From Shewanella abyssi (GTDB lineage: Bacteria > Pseudomonadota > Gammaproteobacteria > Enterobacterales > Shewanellaceae): a DNA stretch of 57,083 nucleotides. A program made the position numbers and the translations under genes. Positions within the stretch are counted from its first letter, which is position 1. Each line of letters begins with the position of its first letter. Of the stretch, positions 35,258 through 45,248 are shown piece by piece. The stretch lies in assembly GCF_023284025.1 (NCBI RefSeq), contig NZ_JAKIKR010000031.1, forward strand, positions 1 through 57,083, read 5' to 3'. The notes below the pieces were generated by a model. It worked only from the letters and a program-made list of their open reading frames with translations, searched no databases and was not told the origin of the DNA.

Positions 35258-36619
35258 CTACTTTTGTGGAACCACACCAGGCAGTGACGCTAAGCGAGTA
35301 GCTAAGTCGGCAGACTGTGCACTCAAGTTAGCCACGATTAAGTCCATTGCATTAAACTGCTTTAGCAGTCTTGCTTCATAAGAACCCATTTTGCGTGCAA
35401 GCTGCTCACGGCTTTCGGTAATACGTAATATCTGATTATCTAAGGTCTCGTCACGACTGTCGATGGTGCCACCTGTTTGCACGTAGGTTTCGACTAAACC
35501 ATCAAGCCTTGCTGCTAGCCCGGTATCCTCGGCGCTAAACATATCCTTAATCTGTGTCATGTCGTTCTCTAACGCAGTTTTAAGGATTTCATCATCAATC
35601 TCCAATGTGCCCTGTTGAGTAGTTTTAACACCAATATTGGCTAACATGGTGGCACCATCTTCAGAATCAAAACTACTCGATAAAACACCACGAAGCTGAC
35701 TCTGAATACTGCGGATCATCGAGTCGCCCTGTAAAACACCCGCCTTTTTTGTATCCGCATCATAACCCGATAGATTCGACACTGTCTCCATCAAAGCATT
35801 GTATGACTCGACAAATGCTTCAACGCTTTTCTCGACAGATGCGGTGTCTGCAGACACAGTTAATTGGGTACTTTTACTCAGATCTGCATCTGATATTGTG
35901 ATGCTGACACCGGTAATGACATCTTCTACCGTATTACTGCTAGAGGTCACTTTAAGGCCATCGACATAAAGTACCGCATCTTTGGCTGCACTTAATTCTG
36001 TCATGGTAAAGGTATCAACTAGGCCAGTGCCGCCATCAGTGTCTGCTGCGGTCACTGTAATCAGCTTATCCGTTCCGGTTTTGTCTGATGTCATCACCAG
36101 TTGTGGACCATTGTCACCGTTAATGATGGTGGCAGTTACGCCAACATTATCTTCAGCATCGTTGATTTTTTGCATCACGGTTTCAAGGGAGTCGCCCGCA
36201 ACGACATCAATACTAAAGTCAGCACCATCAACCCCAAAGGTTAATGAGCCTTCACCCAACGCAGCGGTCGCATCGGCAACAGGCGCAGAGCCAAGTTTTT
36301 GACTCTCAGCTAACTGCTCTACTTCAACTTTGTAACTACCGGCGACTGCATTTGCATCCGCGGTAGCACTGATAAAATCATTGTTCGACAGTTTGACTTT
36401 TCGAGCGATAAAGGTATCTGGGTCGGTTAATTTTTCTAGGCTGTCTTGAAATGCTGTTAGAGCACTTTTAAGTGTACCCATTGCTGATATTTCCGTACTA
36501 AGCTTGCCCTCATCAGCATCAAATTTAGCCACCTTGGGCGCACTTTCGGCTTGTACCAATGCCGACACAATGCCATTAATGTCCATTCCCGAGCCTATAC
36601 CAACCGATGTTAATCCCAT
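35258..36619 (-). CDS. fliD: Filament cap protein FliD
   Basis: FliD caps the filament tip and helps flagellin fold into place. The 453-residue protein has the FliD N-terminal signature (VGIGSGMDINGIVSALVQAE) and variable middle domains. The C-terminal domain (SYNALMETVSNLSGYD ... YEARLLKQFNAMDLIVANLSAQSADL) closes it. It lies 68 bp after flaG. Confidence 0.97.
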   Translation of the reverse strand: MGLTSVGIGSGMDINGIVSALVQAESAPKVAKFDADEGKLSTEISAMGTLKSALTAFQDSLEKLTDPDTFIARKVKLSNNDFISATADANAVAGSYKVEVEQLAESQKLGSAPVADATAALGEGSLTFGVDGADFSIDVVAGDSLETVMQKINDAEDNVGVTATIINGDNGPQLVMTSDKTGTDKLITVTAADTDGGTGLVDTFTMTELSAAKDAVLYVDGLKVTSSSNTVEDVITGVSITISDADLSKSTQLTVSADTASVEKSVEAFVESYNALMETVSNLSGYDADTKKAGVLQGDSMIRSIQSQLRGVLSSSFDSEDGATMLANIGVKTTQQGTLEIDDEILKTALENDMTQIKDMFSAEDTGLAARLDGLVETYVQTGGTIDSRDETLDNQILRITESREQLARKMGSYEARLLKQFNAMDLIVANLSAQSADLATRLASLPGVVPQK

Positions 36620-36687
36620 GACAACCTCAATACGCTAATACAAAAAACATGAACAAATATGAAAAAAATAGACAACAGCAACTCTAC

Positions 36688-37143
36688 CTACACTTGGGTA
36701 GACATCAGTAAGCCATCCATCTCAGCCATTTTTTCATGCAATTTAATGGCCAACTCTAATGCTTCTTCGTTGGGGATCTGTCTGATGAGCTCACCCGTGT
36801 CTATATCCAGTACACTAACGACCTGAGTCCCCAGTGAGTCATCGACCTTAAAAGTGAGGCCTTTGCGTAACATGGCCATCATATCAGAAAGTTTGGCTGC
36901 AACCTCTTCCATCTCTTCAAGTGACTCAGTCGCTTGCTCTGCCTCTTCAAGCTTCGCTAACTCCTGCGCTTTTACGGATTGCTCAATGACATTAACGGTA
37001 TTGCCATCTTGCAGTTTATTGACGGTCTCAGCCCTGGATAATGCATGACTCGACTCTTGTTTCTGACTTGGTAACTGGCTCTGAGTTTTAGTTATCTCAA
37101 TTGCTATCTGCGCTGCAGAGCTGCTGGATAAGTTAAGTTCCAT
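36688..37143 (-). CDS. flaG: Flagellar protein FlaG
   Basis: FlaG affects filament length in polar flagellates. The 151-residue protein has a variable N-terminus rich in Gln, Ser and Glu and the conserved FlaG domain at the end (LTFKVDDSLGTQVVSVLDIDTGELIRQIPNEEALELA). ATG 37143 is preferred. AGGAG lies 8 nt upstream of it, while the GTG codons before it sit too close to that site. Confidence 0.93.
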   Translation of the reverse strand: MELNLSSSSAAQIAIEITKTQSQLPSQKQESSHALSRAETVNKLQDGNTVNVIEQSVKAQELAKLEEAEQATESLEEMEEVAAKLSDMMAMLRKGLTFKVDDSLGTQVVSVLDIDTGELIRQIPNEEALELAIKLHEKMAEMDGLLMSTQV

Positions 37144-37300
37144 TTTCACCACTCCTGTCTTTCATTATTATAAGTCGGCTAGATAGTTGCGAGAACCACT
37201 ATATTGCCTGAAAGCTCCGCTGACATCACACCTTGTTAAACCAGCCCTTTGAACTCTCTTAAAGGACTCATTAGAACGGCCTTTCTAGCAATTTAAAACA

Positions 37301-37334
37301 TTAAAGGGAGAGTCGTTGCCGACCCTCCCTTTAA
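37301..37334. terminator. Bidirectional terminator after the downstream flagellin
   Basis: TTAAAGGGAG and CTCCCTTTAA flank GTCG-TTGC-CGAC with one A/C mismatch, making a stem of about 15 bp. It is A-rich on one side and T-rich on the other. It lies 77 bp beyond the flagellin stop and before flaG, so flaG needs its own promoter. Confidence 0.92.
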
Positions 37335-37410
37335 TCAATTAGCTAATGTTCAGCTTTGTTTATTAACATAAGGTCAAACCTTAGCTTTACTTAAGTTAGT
37401 GACTTAAGGT

Positions 37411-38820
37411 TTACAGCAGTGACAATGCAGCTTGTGGTAACTGGTTAGCCTGTGCAAGCATTGCTGAAGATGTTTGCGATAGAATTTGCTGCTTAGTTAG
37501 CTCAGCAGTCTCTTTAGCAAAGTCCACATCTTGAATACGGCTACGGGCATCTGACACGTTAGTTTGTACGTTATTCAAGTTATTAATGGTAAAGTTCATT
37601 CGGTTTTGTACCGCACCTAAGTCAGCACGGTTACTATCGATACTTGCAATAGCGGAGTCAATGACTGCTAGCGCATCTTGTGCACCTTGCTCACTAGTGA
37701 TATCAACATCACGTATAGTAGATAATGCAGAATTTGTACCTGCAGCAGTTATCGCACCTGTTGTACCACTGACAGTGAATGCATCAGTTGATGAAAATTC
37801 AAGCTCAGAGTTAACTACGACACCAGCAGCGTCAACAGTAGCAGCTGCACCAGCTGTACCGTTAGTCACGGTAGCCATAGTCATAGTGCCACCTGCTGGA
37901 CCAACCGCTTTAATACCAGCAACATCATCAGCGGTAATACTTAGCTTACCAGTACCTGAATCAAAGCTAGCAGAGTGACCATCTTTACCAATCGCCGTGG
38001 CTAGATCTTCCATGCTACCGTTGAACTTGCTTAAGTCGTATGAATCAGTGCCAATTTCAAGTGTGCCATTATCCGCAGCAGTCATACCTGCAATTTCAAC
38101 AGAAGCTTTAGTTGAGACTTCAACCCCTGTACCCAGCGCATTAAGAGCTTCAGATGCTGCTTTAGCATCCATACCCGAAATATCAGTCGCAACAGATGTA
38201 CCACTTGGGCCGCTCACTACGACGTCAGAAGCACCTGTAGCCGCGCCAAATGCAAGACCTGCTGCTGCAGCGCTACCGAATACAGAACCAGCACCTGTTT
38301 TCTGATTTTGCCCAATGGCGTTAGCTGATACATCGCTAAGTGACAGCGAGATAGTTTGGTTAGCTTCTGAACCCACTTGGAAATTTTGCGTACCGTAGCT
38401 ACCGTCTAGTAATTTTTGGCCACCAAATGATGTTTGGTCAGCAATACGCGTCAACTCACTTTGTAAAGAAGACATCTCTTTTTGCATTGCGCCACGATCT
38501 TCAGTTGAGTTTGAACCGTTAGCTGATTGTAGTGAAAGGTCACGCATACGCTGGAGGATGTTAGTCGACTCCTGCATCGCGCCTTCAGCTGTTTGTGCGA
38601 TAGAGATACCGTCATTGGCGTTACGCATAGCGACACCAATACCGTTGATTTGGCTAGTCATACGGTTAGAAATTTGTAGGCCCGCTGCATCATCTTTTGC
38701 ACTGTTAATGCGTAGACCTGATGCCAAACGCTCCATAGAGGTTTTTTGATTGCTTCCCGCGCTGTTTAAGTTACTTTGCGCTTTCATTGACGTAACGTTA
38801 GTGTTTACTGAAATAGCCAT
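37411..38820 (-). CDS. flaB: Flagellin (downstream copy)
   Basis: This is a structural subunit of the filament. The 469-residue protein has the conserved D0/D1 N-terminus ([20 protein letters not shown]) and C-terminus ([25 protein letters not shown]). An Ala/Gly/Thr-rich middle domain of about 200 residues makes it longer than the roughly 270-residue flagellins of Shewanella oneidensis. It is about 90% identical in protein to the neighbouring flagellin but lacks that protein's final Gly and differs near residues 15-35. The flaB name follows the usual Shewanella order and is tentative. It has a sigma-28-like promoter. Confidence 0.97.
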   Translation of the reverse strand: MAISVNTNVTSMKAQSNLNSAGSNQKTSMERLASGLRINSAKDDAAGLQISNRMTSQINGIGVAMRNANDGISIAQTAEGAMQESTNILQRMRDLSLQSANGSNSTEDRGAMQKEMSSLQSELTRIADQTSFGGQKLLDGSYGTQNFQVGSEANQTISLSLSDVSANAIGQNQKTGAGSVFGSAAAAGLAFGAATGASDVVVSGPSGTSVATDISGMDAKAASEALNALGTGVEVSTKASVEIAGMTAADNGTLEIGTDSYDLSKFNGSMEDLATAIGKDGHSASFDSGTGKLSITADDVAGIKAVGPAGGTMTMATVTNGTAGAAATVDAAGVVVNSELEFSSTDAFTVSGTTGAITAAGTNSALSTIRDVDITSEQGAQDALAVIDSAIASIDSNRADLGAVQNRMNFTINNLNNVQTNVSDARSRIQDVDFAKETAELTKQQILSQTSSAMLAQANQLPQAALSLL

Positions 38821-38922
38821 TATTAATTCCCTCTTACCTTGCTTTAGACTGTACTAAACAACAGTACTTATATTAGTGCCTGTCTATCTAAAGCCAGGCG
38901 AATCATGTTGGTTACAGTATCT

Positions 38923-38949
38923 ATAACGGCACCTTCTTTTTAACCTTTA
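38923..38949 (-). promoter_or_regulatory. Sigma-28-type promoter of the downstream flagellin
   Basis: The minus strand reads TAAA-N15-GCCGTTAT, with a perfect -35 and spacing and a -10 off by two bases from GCCGATAA. It lies about 103 bp upstream of the ATG. The upstream flagellin has the same GCCGTTAT at the same distance. Confidence 0.65.
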
Positions 38950-39142
38950 GCCTTTATTTTGAATTTTACAAAAAAAATATTTAAAACGATATAAAACAAC
39001 GATATAACTAATATTAGATATTATGATGATCACGCTTTGACCTAAGCTGTTGAACTTGAGATAGCACAAATCAGAAGGAGAAATAGGATAATAAGCAGAA
39101 ATAAACACAGTCAATCAAGACAACCTTCGGTTTTCCTACAAC

Positions 39143-39176
39143 AAAAAAAGCTTCGATGAGATCATCGAAGCTTTTT
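39143..39176. terminator. Bidirectional terminator between the two flagellins
   Basis: AAAAAGCTTCGAT and ATCGAAGCTTTTT form a perfect 13-bp stem around GAGATC, with A/T runs at both ends. It lies about 60 bp beyond the upstream flagellin stop, so the two flagellins are separate transcripts. Confidence 0.94.
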
Positions 39177-39236
39177 AGTTTTACCTGCATCTATTAAGGC
39201 CATGCAAAAACCACCACTAACTCAACCCGCCAACAA

Positions 39237-40649
39237 TTAACCCAATAGCGATAGCGCAGCTTGTGGTAACTGGTTAGCCTGTGCAAGCATTGCTGAAGAG
39301 GTTTGCGATAGAATTTGCTGCTTAGTTAGCTCGGCAGTTTCCTTGGCAAAATCCACATCTTGAATACGGCTACGCGCATCAGACACGTTGGTTTGTACGT
39401 TGCTCAAGTTGTTGATGGTAAAGTTCATCCGGTTTTGAACTGCACCTAGATCGGCACGATTACTATCGATGCTTGCAATTGCAGAGTCGATAACAGCTAG
39501 CGCATCTTGTGCACCTTGCTCACTAGTGATATCAACATCACGTATTGTTGATAAGCTAGATGTCGTTCCCGCCCCAGTAATTGCACCGCTGGTACCAGCT
39601 ACTGTAAATGCGTCGGTTGATGAGAACTTAAGCTCTGCATTGACAACTACACCACCCACGTCAACGGTGTCTGCAACGCCTGCCGTACCATTAGTCACAG
39701 TCGCAATGGTCATTGTACCACCGGCAGGGCCAACGGCTTTTATCCCAGCAACATCATCTGCAGAAATACTTAGCTTACCAGTGCCTGAATCAAAGCTAGC
39801 TGAGTGACCATCTTTCCCGATCGCAGTGGCTAAATCTTCCATGCTACCGTTGAATTTGCTTAAGTCGTATGAATCGGTGCCAATTTCAAGCGTACCGTTG
39901 TCGGCCGCAGTCATACCAGCAATCTCAACCGTTGTCTTTGTTGAAACTTCAACACCGGTACCCAGTGCATTTAGTGCTTCAGAAGCCGCTTTTGCATCCA
40001 TAGCGGAGATATCGGTCGCTACCGATGTGCCTGTCGGGCCACTTAAAATAATATCCGTTGCAGCCGTCGCGGTGCCATATGCTGTACCAGCAGCCGCTGC
40101 AGCACCAAATACAGAACCTGCACCGGTTTTTTGATTCTGCCCAATAGCATTAGACGACACGTCATTAAGTGATAAGGAAATTGTTTGATTCGCTTCAGAG
40201 CCTACTTGGAAATTCTGAGTACCATAGCTACCATCTATTAGTTTTTGGCCACCAAAAGAGGTTGTGTCAGCAATACGGGTTAATTCAGATTGTAGTGATG
40301 ACATCTCTTTTTGCATTGCGCCGCGATCTTCAACTGAGTTTGAACCGTTAGCCGATTGCAGTGACAAGTCACGCATACGCTGGAGGATGTTTGTCGACTC
40401 CTGCATTGCGCCTTCAGCTGTTTGTGCAATAGAGATACCGTCATTGGCGTTACGCATGGCCACACCTATACCGTTGATCTGGCTGGTCATACGGTTAGAA
40501 ATTTGTAGACCGGCAGCATCATCTTTGGCACTGTTAATGCGTAGACCTGAAGACAAACGCTCCATTGATGTCTGCTGATCAGTGCTAGCTCGGTTCATGT
40601 TGGTTTGGGCTTTCATTGATGTGACATTAGTATTAACGCTAATAGCCAT
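39237..40649 (-). CDS. flaA: Flagellin (upstream copy)
   Basis: This is a structural subunit of the filament, 470 residues. It has conserved D0/D1 ends and a central domain nearly matching the downstream copy (shared [20 protein letters not shown] and [19 protein letters not shown]). Third-codon positions differ in many places between the two genes, so they are established paralogues rather than a very recent copy. The upstream region has both a sigma-54-like and a sigma-28-like promoter. The downstream copy has only the latter. In Vibrio the flaA flagellin is the sigma-54 one. The flaA name is tentative. Confidence 0.97.
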   Translation of the reverse strand: MAISVNTNVTSMKAQTNMNRASTDQQTSMERLSSGLRINSAKDDAAGLQISNRMTSQINGIGVAMRNANDGISIAQTAEGAMQESTNILQRMRDLSLQSANGSNSVEDRGAMQKEMSSLQSELTRIADTTSFGGQKLIDGSYGTQNFQVGSEANQTISLSLNDVSSNAIGQNQKTGAGSVFGAAAAAGTAYGTATAATDIILSGPTGTSVATDISAMDAKAASEALNALGTGVEVSTKTTVEIAGMTAADNGTLEIGTDSYDLSKFNGSMEDLATAIGKDGHSASFDSGTGKLSISADDVAGIKAVGPAGGTMTIATVTNGTAGVADTVDVGGVVVNAELKFSSTDAFTVAGTSGAITGAGTTSSLSTIRDVDITSEQGAQDALAVIDSAIASIDSNRADLGAVQNRMNFTINNLSNVQTNVSDARSRIQDVDFAKETAELTKQQILSQTSSAMLAQANQLPQAALSLLG

Positions 40650-40750
40650 GGTGTAATCCTCTTCTTAGTGGGTTTGCCAAGATTGGTTACTCGGCTAAAA
40701 TTGTTAATATTTCAATATTCAAACTGAATTCATATCATTTAATACCGTTG

Positions 40751-40776
40751 ATAACGGCAAAGTGTTTTTTATTTGA
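40751..40776 (-). promoter_or_regulatory. Sigma-28-like promoter of the upstream flagellin
   Basis: The minus strand reads TCAA-N14-GCCGTTAT. The -10 matches the other flagellin's and lies about 102 bp upstream of the ATG. The -35 is poorer and the spacing one short. Confidence 0.5.
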
Positions 40777-40881
40777 CTCTGTAGCTATGTCACTGCTAAT
40801 TACTTTCAATTAACATTACCAAGAGCTTAACTGTCAATTTTTTGTCTTGTGTCGTTAATGCTTTAAAACTAAAATTTATAA

Positions 40882-40897
40882 TGCTTTTTTTGTGCCA
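40882..40897 (-). promoter_or_regulatory. Candidate sigma-54 promoter of the upstream flagellin
   Basis: The minus strand reads TGGCACAAAAAAAGCA. The -24 element is full and GG-N10-GC is kept, but the -12 region is AAGCA rather than TTGCA. It would give a leader of about 220 nt. The rest of the 334-bp gap holds only a weak hairpin near 40963-40975 after flgL. Confidence 0.5.
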
Positions 40898-40983
40898 ATG
40901 TTTGTAAAACTGAAATTTTTCTACATTCTGCAAACTAAATGCTTCCATAGCGCCGCAATAAAGACTTTTTAAGTCGCCAATTT

Positions 40984-42186
40984 CTATAAGTAATCAAACA
41001 GCGACATAGAGCCAACTTTACTAAACACACTCGATACCGCGTTGAGCGACATCTGTTGCTTTTCAAACTCTGTTATCGCTTCGGCGTAATCTAAGTCTTC
41101 AAGCAAAGACAGTGCCGACTGGTTAACCAACTGCTCCTCTTTATGTGTGCTGGTATAGTTTTCTAAGCTCTTTAAACTATTGCCTGCCACACTGCGGCTG
41201 GTCCCCATCTGTTCTTGGCCACTGCTAACATTATTCAATAACTGTGCCATTTCTGACTGACCTTGGGGTGTATTTAACTTACTACCATCTTCAAGCAGTG
41301 CTATGGCGCTGTTTAGGGTATCGAATATGTTGGAATTTTGTTCAGGCGCCAACTCAAATGTATCACCTGCTACAGGTGTACCTTTAAGTTGCAGCTCAAT
41401 ACCATCAACGGTTACAGGGTTGGCGGCATCAAAATTGGGGATGGTAGTCACAGTCCCTGCAGAATCGGTCACGTTGAGATCGAGTCCACCAGCACCATTA
41501 TCTGCAAAGTCAAAAGTATAGTTACCCGCCACTGGCAGGGTTGGATCTGTGATGGTGGCACCTTCAACACTAAAGCTGCCTTGCTGTGTCGACGAATAAT
41601 TGACGCTGTAATCGCCCGTGGCATTCGCGGCATTCAAGAACACGCTGTCGCCAGGGAGATTACTGCCAACAGTGACACCAGACGCGACCACTGAATCCCT
41701 AACACCTGAGTCGCCGCGGTAAATCACCTTGCCATTATTATCAAAAGCAAACGGTTCTGAATTGGTTTTGAAGCCAGCGAATAAACTGTTACCGGATTCA
41801 TCTTTACTGTTGGCAATGGAAAGCAGCTCTTCTAGGCTGCCACGCATATCATCGGCAATTGTTTGCCGATCGGCATCACTTAGTGTGCCGTTGACTGAAC
41901 GAAGCATCTGCTCGCGCATGCTAGAGACGACCGTTTCTGCATTACCAATTTTACTTTCGCTAACAGCCAAACGATTTGAGGCGTAATCAATGTTCTTTAG
42001 AAATTGATCGACCACTGCGCCCTGCTGCTTAAGATTATCGATGCCGATAGCGGCAACGGGATCATCACCTGCCGTACTGACCTTTTTACCCGTCGCCAAC
42101 TGCTCCATGATTTTGCTCGTCGCTGACTGGCCTTTCATCATGTTGGTCGTGGTTTGGGTAAACATTTGCGCCGTTGAGATTCTCAT
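40984..42186 (-). CDS. flgL: Hook-filament junction protein FlgL (HAP3)
   Basis: FlgL joins the hook to the filament. The 400-residue protein has flagellin-like ends (MRISTAQMFTQTTTNMMKGQSATSKIMEQLATGKKVSTAGDDPVA and EAITEFEKQQMSLNAVSSVFSKVGSMSLFDYL). A central insertion of beta character lies between. It is the last gene of the flgF-flgL unit, 33 bp after flgK. Confidence 0.97.
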   Translation of the reverse strand: MRISTAQMFTQTTTNMMKGQSATSKIMEQLATGKKVSTAGDDPVAAIGIDNLKQQGAVVDQFLKNIDYASNRLAVSESKIGNAETVVSSMREQMLRSVNGTLSDADRQTIADDMRGSLEELLSIANSKDESGNSLFAGFKTNSEPFAFDNNGKVIYRGDSGVRDSVVASGVTVGSNLPGDSVFLNAANATGDYSVNYSSTQQGSFSVEGATITDPTLPVAGNYTFDFADNGAGGLDLNVTDSAGTVTTIPNFDAANPVTVDGIELQLKGTPVAGDTFELAPEQNSNIFDTLNSAIALLEDGSKLNTPQGQSEMAQLLNNVSSGQEQMGTSRSVAGNSLKSLENYTSTHKEEQLVNQSALSLLEDLDYAEAITEFEKQQMSLNAVSSVFSKVGSMSLFDYL

Positions 42187-42219
42187 GCTGTTTTCCTTGC
42201 TCTATTCTTTAATGCCGAG

Positions 42220-44142
42220 TTAGCGCAGTGAGCTAAACAGGGTATTAAATATTTCCGTCGCGGTGGTCATGATCCGCGCCGACGCTTGATAGGATTGCTG
42301 AAAGCGCATTAAATTGGCCGCTTCTTCATCAAGATTGACTCCTGATACACTTTGAACTCGGGTATAAGCTTGGTTATAAATAGCCCCCGCAGAGCCCATT
42401 GATATTTCAGCTGACTTGGTTTTACCGCCAACATCGAGCTTGGTGTTTTCAAAAACATCCGTCAGGGTGGTGCTACCGCCGTTCATCATTTTGGTTTCGT
42501 TTAACTGCGCCATATTAACCAGATTACTGTTGTCACCCTCGGCGAAAGACAGATCGAAAGTAAACTTATCTTTGGTGACTGCAGTGGAGTTAATTTCAAA
42601 GGTAAAGCCATTGGCACTGATGCTCGGTGGAGTATAAGCTGCCGCTGGCCCCATAGAATTGCCTTGAGCGTCGAAGACTTCAAAGGTCGGTGGCAATGCA
42701 GATGGGTCAATCTCGAAGGTCAGCTCGGCGCCCGTGGTCGGAAAGCCTGGGGCGTTGCGGTTATCAATACTGATTAAATTAATATTACTATTGCCAGAGT
42801 TTGCCGCATCGCTGGTAATACTGGTCCCGGCGGCAGCAATACCCTTGCCGTCGGTCATGGTGACCGATAACGCGGTGGCTGCACTTGAAGTGGGACGGAT
42901 CTCGAATTTATCACCGGAGGCTAATACGCCGCTTGCGATGTCGATGCTAAAACCATCCGCTCCCTCTAGCGTATTACCATTAAGCGTCAGTGGCGTGATA
43001 TTGCCGCTGCTGCTGTCTTTTAACTGGTAGCTCGATGGCGCGGTAAAGCTAAGTTCATAGCTGCTGCCCGTCAGTGAACTAACATCATCGATGTTGACGC
43101 CTAGATTGGCATTGCCGCTATTGCTTGAAAACGCACCGACGCGGCCCAGCTGCATTGAAGGGTCGTTAATATCGGTAAAGATATTGGCGCCCACCTGCCC
43201 ATTGAGATCAAAACCTTGTGACTGGGCCTGATTAAATGCATCCGCCACACCGAGAGCAAATTGACCCAGCTCAAGTTGTGCAGGAATTAAGGTGTCATCA
43301 CGATAATCGACCAATGCACCGAGCTGACCGCCGACTTTAGAGGCATCAACCACTAGACTTTTGCCGCCTGAAGACGCGGTTATTTGCAGTTCATTGGCGT
43401 GAGGATCACCCGGTTTAGTGCCAATTTGCATTGATACTTCACCAGACACCAGCATGATTGAGCCACCGAGCATGATACTTTTGGAGCCAGATTCCAGTGG
43501 CACCACATTGACTTCGGCATATTCACTTAGCTCAAGGATCAGTGCATCTTGCTTATCAAGCAACTGCATATCTTGCCCCTGAGACTTCATTAGCTCACGG
43601 TTGATGTTGCCAAGCTCGTTACTGATCTCATTGATGCGATCGGTGACAGCCGAGATCTGGTCGTTAGTTTGACCCATCTGCCCATCAAGTTGCAGTTGCA
43701 GCTGATTAACGTTGTTGGCCAGCTGCTCAGCGTTAGACAGTAAAGAATCGCGCAGCCCCAAATCGTCAGGAATATCAGCCAGACTGTTGATACCGGCAAA
43801 GAAACTGTTGAGTGATGCGGGAACTGCCGAGCCTATCTGCGAAAATAGTTGGTCGAGTTCAGACATTTTGCTGTAGGTCGTTTGCGCTTCGCTTACTGCA
43901 GTTTGACCGATGCGTAACTCACGTGCAGCGTAATCGTTATACACCCGTTTTACGTCTGAGACATAAGTCCCCGTACCGTAAAAGCTGCTGCCTAACTTCT
44001 GTGACTCGAGACTCGATTGTGAAACAACCTGACGGTTATAGCCTTCGGTATTGGCATTGGCGATGTTGTTACTGGTGATCGCCAGCTGAGATTGTGACGC
44101 TAGCACTCCGGTGCGAGCAATACTGAGCAAGTCCATTGACAT
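42220..44142 (-). CDS. flgK: Hook-filament junction protein FlgK (HAP1)
   Basis: FlgK is the first junction protein on the hook. The 640-residue protein has the rod/hook N-terminal motif (LLSIARTGVLASQSQLAITSNNIANANTEGYNRQ) and the C-terminal motif (SGVNLDEEAANLMRFQQSYQASARIM). Its size is usual for polar flagellates with an enlarged middle domain. Confidence 0.97.
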   Translation of the reverse strand: MSMDLLSIARTGVLASQSQLAITSNNIANANTEGYNRQVVSQSSLESQKLGSSFYGTGTYVSDVKRVYNDYAARELRIGQTAVSEAQTTYSKMSELDQLFSQIGSAVPASLNSFFAGINSLADIPDDLGLRDSLLSNAEQLANNVNQLQLQLDGQMGQTNDQISAVTDRINEISNELGNINRELMKSQGQDMQLLDKQDALILELSEYAEVNVVPLESGSKSIMLGGSIMLVSGEVSMQIGTKPGDPHANELQITASSGGKSLVVDASKVGGQLGALVDYRDDTLIPAQLELGQFALGVADAFNQAQSQGFDLNGQVGANIFTDINDPSMQLGRVGAFSSNSGNANLGVNIDDVSSLTGSSYELSFTAPSSYQLKDSSSGNITPLTLNGNTLEGADGFSIDIASGVLASGDKFEIRPTSSAATALSVTMTDGKGIAAAGTSITSDAANSGNSNINLISIDNRNAPGFPTTGAELTFEIDPSALPPTFEVFDAQGNSMGPAAAYTPPSISANGFTFEINSTAVTKDKFTFDLSFAEGDNSNLVNMAQLNETKMMNGGSTTLTDVFENTKLDVGGKTKSAEISMGSAGAIYNQAYTRVQSVSGVNLDEEAANLMRFQQSYQASARIMTTATEIFNTLFSSLR

Positions 44143-44185
44143 TAGTTACCACTCCCCATTACAAACGGTTGCACAACTGGATTTA

Positions 44186-45220
44186 TCATTGCTTCGCCCC
44201 TTGTAAAACATCTTTAAAATCTCTAGTGATGGTTTTCATTACCTGCATGACTTTGTCGGTATACTTTGGATCCGTGGCGTACCCCGCATCTTGCAGTGAC
44301 TGCACAAAGGCTTGTGGATTGGCGGCCTTTTTCATCGCTTCTTGGTAACGTTCGCTATTAGAGACAAACGACACGAAATCGTTAAAACTCTGGCCAATGT
44401 CGTCATATACTCTAAAATCTGCTTTTTGCTTTACCGCTATGCCTTGCTCGTATTCAAGGGTATTTACTTGGGCTTTGTCGCCCTGCCAGCGGTTATCCGC
44501 TTTAATATTGAATAAATTATTACTTTGCTGTCCAGCAACGCCCTTGACCATTTTTTGGCCCCAACCGGTTTCAAGTGCCGACTGTGCGATTAACACTTCA
44601 GCGGTGGTACCTAACTCTTTGGCGGCCTTTTCGGCATGAGGGTATAGACGACTGACAAATTCATCTTGGCTGGTAAAGTCTGCTTGTGACTTGTCCGCAT
44701 TGAGCGCCGCCGACGGCAAAACCTTGCCACTTAACAGAGAATCTAATGTTTGCGGCGCAACGCCAGCGCTAGTGGCTATATCAACAGGAGTCGACGCCGT
44801 TGCACGCGCGGTTGGCATCTGCATTGAATGTGCATCGCCAAGTGTAAAACTGTTGGCTCTGGCTGAAGTGTTACTGTCGCCTCTGAGTACCGACGCGGGG
44901 GTCATTGGGCTATTGGCTGGGTCTAATTGCTGCACCATCAAATCGGCTAGCCCGAGCATACCTTCGCCAGAGAGGTTCAAAGACATCTGCTGGTCGTGCA
45001 TCTGCTCGTAAAATTTGGTGTATTGGCTGTTCATTGGGCTGTCGGATTCAAACACTGCGTTGGCGTCTCGCATGCTAGTCATTAGCATCTGTACGAAAAT
45101 ACCTTCAAACTGCTGCGCCACTTCTTTTAGCGCACCGCTTTCACCTTTCTGGGCTTTGGATCTGAGTGAATCTAATCCCCCAATATCCAAAAATTGCGAT
45201 GCATTCGACAGCTTATCCAT
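44186..45220 (-). CDS. flgJ: Rod cap and peptidoglycan hydrolase FlgJ
   Basis: FlgJ caps the growing rod and opens the cell wall. The 344-residue protein is the dual-domain type. An N-terminal rod-cap domain (KEVAQQFEGIFVQMLMTSMRDA) and a variable Ala/Ser linker are followed by a C-terminal glucosaminidase domain (VLIAQSALETGWGQKMVKG ... FRVYDDIGQSFNDFVSFV). It lies 28 bp after flgI. Confidence 0.97.
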   Translation of the reverse strand: MDKLSNASQFLDIGGLDSLRSKAQKGESGALKEVAQQFEGIFVQMLMTSMRDANAVFESDSPMNSQYTKFYEQMHDQQMSLNLSGEGMLGLADLMVQQLDPANSPMTPASVLRGDSNTSARANSFTLGDAHSMQMPTARATASTPVDIATSAGVAPQTLDSLLSGKVLPSAALNADKSQADFTSQDEFVSRLYPHAEKAAKELGTTAEVLIAQSALETGWGQKMVKGVAGQQSNNLFNIKADNRWQGDKAQVNTLEYEQGIAVKQKADFRVYDDIGQSFNDFVSFVSNSERYQEAMKKAANPQAFVQSLQDAGYATDPKYTDKVMQVMKTITRDFKDVLQGAKQ

Positions 45221-45248
45221 GACTTCTTCCCACTCAGACCGACAAATT

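Noticed and set aside
37265..37300. GCCGTTCT word upstream of flaG as a FliA promoter
   Set aside because: The nearest TAAA is 11 bp away rather than 15, and the -10 has several mismatches.
40963..40975. GACTT-TTT-AAGTC hairpin after flgL as a terminator
   Set aside because: The stem is only 5 bp of A/T-rich sequence. It is noted in the promoter entry but is too weak to list as a terminator.
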